In this document: positions 41,551-44,014 of the stretch, one piece after another
Layout of the letters: each line of letters opens with the position of its first letter
Numbering within the stretch: the stretch's first letter is position 1
NCBI GenBank assembly: GCA_937127435.1
Contig: CAKZLZ010000033.1
Location: 1-44,014, forward strand
Length of the DNA: 44,014 nucleotides
Source: an uncultured Verrucomicrobiota bacterium
GTDB lineage: Bacteria > Verrucomicrobiota > Kiritimatiellia > SS1-B-03-39 > UBA6053
Direction: 5' to 3'
The notes under the pieces: generated by a model
What the model was told of the DNA's origin: nothing
The model's input: the letters and a program-made list of their open reading frames with translations, nothing else
The model's database searches: none
Made by a program: the position numbers and the translations under genes

Positions 41551-41981
41551 AAACATTTCAGTCCGCATCTCCGTCAGAAACCCGGAATTACGCATCCGAA
41601 TTTGTGAAATCACTGGGACAACATGCGGTGATTCTTTTGGGAGGCGACCTGGGTGCAGGAAAAACCTGCTTTGTGCAGGGCATGGCGGAAGGATTGGGAT
41701 GGACCGGCCCCGTGACCAGTCCCACCTACGGATTGGTTCAGGAATTCCGATGCAGTCCTCCCTTGATTCACGCCGACTTGTATCGGCTGAATACGCCGTC
41801 CCAAATTTGGGATTTGGAACTGGATGCCTGGTTGGAGGAGGAGGCTTTGGTGGCGGTGGAATGGAGCGAGCGGGTGCCGGATTTTTGGCCGGCGGATGCA
41901 TGGCATGTGGATCTGCTGGCGGTCGCAGGAGAAGAATCAGGTCGGGAAATTCGAATTTGGCGGAAGGAGAAAAATGTCTGA
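41547..41981 (+). CDS. tsaE: tRNA threonylcarbamoyladenosine biosynthesis ATPase TsaE
   Basis: TsaE works with TsaB and TsaD to form t6A at position 37 of ANN-decoding tRNAs. The 144-residue protein has the Walker A motif GDLGAGKT (residues 33-40), then TSPTYGLVQEF, LIHADLYRL and the acidic VAVEWSERVPDFWP. The start overlaps the CPBP stop (ATGA). The stop overlaps the tsaB start by 8 bases, so translation is coupled. Confidence 0.94.
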   Translation: MKTFQSASPSETRNYASEFVKSLGQHAVILLGGDLGAGKTCFVQGMAEGLGWTGPVTSPTYGLVQEFRCSPPLIHADLYRLNTPSQIWDLELDAWLEEEALVAVEWSERVPDFWPADAWHVDLLAVAGEESGREIRIWRKEKNV

Positions 41982-42558
41982 AGCGATATTGGCGATAGAG
42001 TGGAGCAGCACCCGATTGAGTGTGGCCTGGAACATTTCAGGAGAAGTCACCGAACAGGTTCTGGAATTGAAGCGGTTTCAGGCGGAAGTGGCATTGCCAT
42101 TTCTGGAAGGATTTTTGGCGGAACTGCCGATGTTTACCGAAATTCGGATTGGTCGGGGACCGGGGAATTATTCCGGGATCCGTCAATCGCTGGCCTGGGC
42201 CTTTGGTTATGTCGCCCCGGGCGGAACGGACCTGAAAGTGTACTCTTCCGGGGTGGCGCAGGCAGCCCGAATTTCGAGTGAAATTGAAAAACCTTTCGCC
42301 GTTTTAGGAGATGCACGCAGAGGGGTTTGGTGGGGGAGAGTCTTCGGCAATGGGAAGGACGACTGGCGTTTACAGCCGCCGGAAGCCTGGGCGGAAGAGC
42401 TGGGAGAAATGCCGGTGTTTTCACAGGAAGCGGCCCGGTTGGGTTCAGCGGCCTTCGAAGTGATTGCGGACTATCCCGCCGCCAAAGATCTGCTTCTGTT
42501 GCCGGATGATTTTCCGGAGGAAGAATCGTTGCCGCTCTATTTGCATCCGGCGGTATGA
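41974..42558 (+). CDS. tsaB: tRNA threonylcarbamoyladenosine biosynthesis protein TsaB
   Basis: The 194-residue protein begins MSEAILAIEWSSTRLSVAWN, the actin-like ATPase start of TsaB, and has the family motif RIGRGPGNYSGIRQSLAWAF. TsaB scaffolds TsaD and TsaE in t6A synthesis. It is slightly shorter than typical (about 220-230). A GGAAGGAG lies upstream of the start inside tsaE, supporting 41974. It is followed by repeat cluster B. Confidence 0.92.
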   Translation: MSEAILAIEWSSTRLSVAWNISGEVTEQVLELKRFQAEVALPFLEGFLAELPMFTEIRIGRGPGNYSGIRQSLAWAFGYVAPGGTDLKVYSSGVAQAARISSEIEKPFAVLGDARRGVWWGRVFGNGKDDWRLQPPEAWAEELGEMPVFSQEAARLGSAAFEVIADYPAAKDLLLLPDDFPEEESLPLYLHPAV

Positions 42559-42581
42559 AGCTTTGAAGGGGTTGAGGGGAA

Positions 42582-42969
42582 GTCGTTCCACGGTCCCCGG
42601 GCAAAGGATATTGTTTTCCGCGGGGACCGCGGAACTACATCTTTTGAATGCTTGCGGTTAAAGTAGTTCCACGGTTTCCGTGGCAAAGGGTGTTGTTTTC
42701 CGCGGGGACCGCGGAACTACATCTTTTGAATGCTTGCGGTTAAAGTCGTTCCACGGTTTCCGTGGTAAAGGGATGATTTTCCGCGGGGACCGCGGAACTA
42801 CATCTTTTGAATGCTTGCGGTTAAAGTAGTTCCATCGCCCCGATGGTAAACGAATGCTTCGGGTTTACCACGGGGACCGCGGAACTACTTCTTTGATATG
42901 GTTATAGGGGCGTAGTTCCACGGTCCCCGTGGTAAACATATCGGTATTCCGCAGAAATCGCAGAATTAC
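42582..42969. repeat. Repeat cluster B: tandem two-hairpin units related to cluster A
   Basis: Units occur at 42582-42638, 42663-42720, 42745-42801, 42826-42888 and 42912-42969 (unit ends 81-87 bases apart). Ends are GT[AC]GTTCC and GGAACTAC. Hairpin 1 is CCACGG-TTT-CCGTGG in the second and third units, CCATCG-CCC-CGATGG in the fourth and CCACGG-TCC-CCGTGG in the fifth. Hairpin 2 is mostly CCGCGG-GGA-CCGCGG. The spacer is mostly ATCTTTTGAATGCTTGCGG. The first and fifth units are partly degenerate. The last unit overlaps the stop codon of the GH130 gene. The region fills the gap between tsaB and GH130. Confidence 0.9.
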
Positions 42970-43958
42970 AGAGGTCCGCCTTCCAGGCAGAGCTTGATCA
43001 GGTCGTCCACGTGGGCGGTGGCCAGGCATTCGACGGTGTCGGCACCGCCGTAATACATTTTCACTTCGCCGCTGTCCTCGAGGATCATGCCGCCGGGGAA
43101 GATGACATCGTTGCGGAATCCGTTGTCGGCTTCGTAATCGGTTTCAGGCGCGAGGAGGGGTTCACGGCTCATGCCGATAACTTTCCAGGGCTCGTTGAGG
43201 TCGGTGAGCATGATGCCGGAGCAATAGCGTTTCTGCCATTTGGGTTCCCAGCCGTTTTTGCCGCGTTCTTTATCCAGATCCACGGAGTGGAAAGTATTTA
43301 ACCATCCTTTCTCGGTTTTTACCGGCGGGGCGCCCGGACCCACTTTGTCATTTGCGGGCGGAAAGTTTTCGACGCCGATGACCAACTGGTTGTTTCCCCA
43401 GTAGGCGAGATCGGGAGAATCGGAATACCACATATCAAAACGATCTCTTCCTCCGCGGCCATACACGGGCATGGGACGTTCATAGCGGCAATATTTGCCG
43501 TTCACTTTTTCGGGGAAGAGGACCATGTTGCGGTTATCCGGGGCACTGAGGCTGAGGACTTCAAAGTTTTCGAAATCATCGGTACGGGCGATGCCGCCGC
43601 GGACACCGTGATTGCTGTCGACGGCGAAACACATGTGTACCTGGCCGTCAATGACGGTGAGGCGCGGATCGTAGGCGCGGCGAATGTCGCCGTCTTTCCA
43701 GGACCAGCAAGGTTTGGGTTGTACTTCCCATTTTATACCGTCATCACTGTAGGCCAATCCAAGATTGGTTCCGGTTAGTCGTTCACCGTTTTCCCAACGT
43801 TCCTGATCGCTACCGTAATCATTGCGGAAGACCATGACGTATTTGCCTTCATACTTGCAGACCCCGGCATTAAAAACCAACGCGCAGTCATAAGGAACGT
43901 CTTTGTAGGTGAGAAGGGGGTTGGCGGGATGGCGCTGTATGAACTTGCTGGATTTCAT
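42966..43958 (-). CDS. GH130-family glycoside phosphorylase
   Basis: The 330-residue cytoplasmic protein is a five-bladed-propeller type GH130. It shows FIQRHPANPLLTYKDVPYDC, LVFNAGVCKYEGKYVMVFRN, RAYDPRLTVIDGQVHMCFAV, GIARTDDFENFEV, RYERPMPVYGRGG, GAPPVKTEKGWLNTFHSVD and VKMYYGGADTVECLATAHVD. GH130 enzymes phosphorolyse beta-mannosides, releasing mannose 1-phosphate. Which mannoside is not decidable here. Its stop codon (TAA, 42966-42968) lies in the terminal GAATTAC end of the last cluster B unit. Confidence 0.92.
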   Translation of the reverse strand: MKSSKFIQRHPANPLLTYKDVPYDCALVFNAGVCKYEGKYVMVFRNDYGSDQERWENGERLTGTNLGLAYSDDGIKWEVQPKPCWSWKDGDIRRAYDPRLTVIDGQVHMCFAVDSNHGVRGGIARTDDFENFEVLSLSAPDNRNMVLFPEKVNGKYCRYERPMPVYGRGGRDRFDMWYSDSPDLAYWGNNQLVIGVENFPPANDKVGPGAPPVKTEKGWLNTFHSVDLDKERGKNGWEPKWQKRYCSGIMLTDLNEPWKVIGMSREPLLAPETDYEADNGFRNDVIFPGGMILEDSGEVKMYYGGADTVECLATAHVDDLIKLCLEGGPL

Positions 43959-44014
43959 TTTGTGTCCGTGTTTTTTGATGAATCTTTTTATAGGGAATGA
44001 CGTTTATACATACT

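Noticed and set aside
42582..42969. Possible CRISPR array in cluster B
   Set aside because: Spacers between units are nearly identical to each other and the unit itself varies internally. No cas genes are present.

Overview
The window looks like chromosomal DNA of a free-living, polysaccharide-degrading Verrucomicrobiota-type bacterium (Opitutae or a related PVC lineage). This is inferred from a PEP-CTERM protein, an H-X9-DG pseudopilin, a secreted parallel beta-helix protein, several glycoside hydrolases (GH5-like, GH16, GH63-like, GH130) and LptE-like and BamD-like envelope proteins. No rRNA, tRNA, CRISPR array or transposase was recognised.

Layout. Positions 1-1370 hold most of aspS on the minus strand. 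The last ~240 bases before the window edge no longer look like AspS but like a planctomycete-type cytochrome c domain, so the reading frame is a chimera. Positions 1577-6943 hold a small membrane protein and a tight ptsI - PEGA protein - degenerate membrane glycosyltransferase operon. Positions 6940-7185 are a broken copy of the 3' part of gluQ; the intact gluQ lies at 15540-16373 in the same orientation. Between them is an ~8.4 kb accessory segment: an oligogalacturonate-lyase-like propeller, a secreted beta-helix protein, a pseudopilin, an unknown membrane protein, a PEP-CTERM protein and a LacI regulator. The same LacI-type palindrome occurs upstream of lacI and, between a predicted -35 and -10, upstream of the propeller gene, so the segment looks like a self-regulated sugar-utilisation island.

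Positions 15540-29429 are mostly minus-strand housekeeping and envelope genes (gluQ, rhodanese, alkD-like, era, recO, lptE-like, bamD-like), interleaved with GH16 and a divergent GH5-like/GH63-like pair. Positions 29478-32613 hold an NSS-family transporter with a previously easy-to-miss 48-residue partner, and a secreted polysaccharide deacetylase. Positions 32736-38688 hold a secreted unknown, a YfhO-like membrane protein, a glycosyltransferase and a two-part membrane protein. After a ~1 kb repeat-rich gap come a GT2 glycosyltransferase, a CPBP protease and overlapping tsaE-tsaB. A GH130 phosphorylase closes the window.

The most unusual non-coding content is a set of short structured repeats. 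Two clusters (20577-21087 and 42582-42969) are built from units ending in GTAGTTCC/GGAACTAC that contain two mini-hairpins with 6-bp stems and 3-nt loops; the stems vary in a compensatory way. A second MITE-like element with 12-bp terminal inverted repeats lies at 39099-39255, with a shortened copy at 39579-39647 and a 153-bp tandem repeat between them. A common module links this element to the first cluster. I know of no named family for these repeats.
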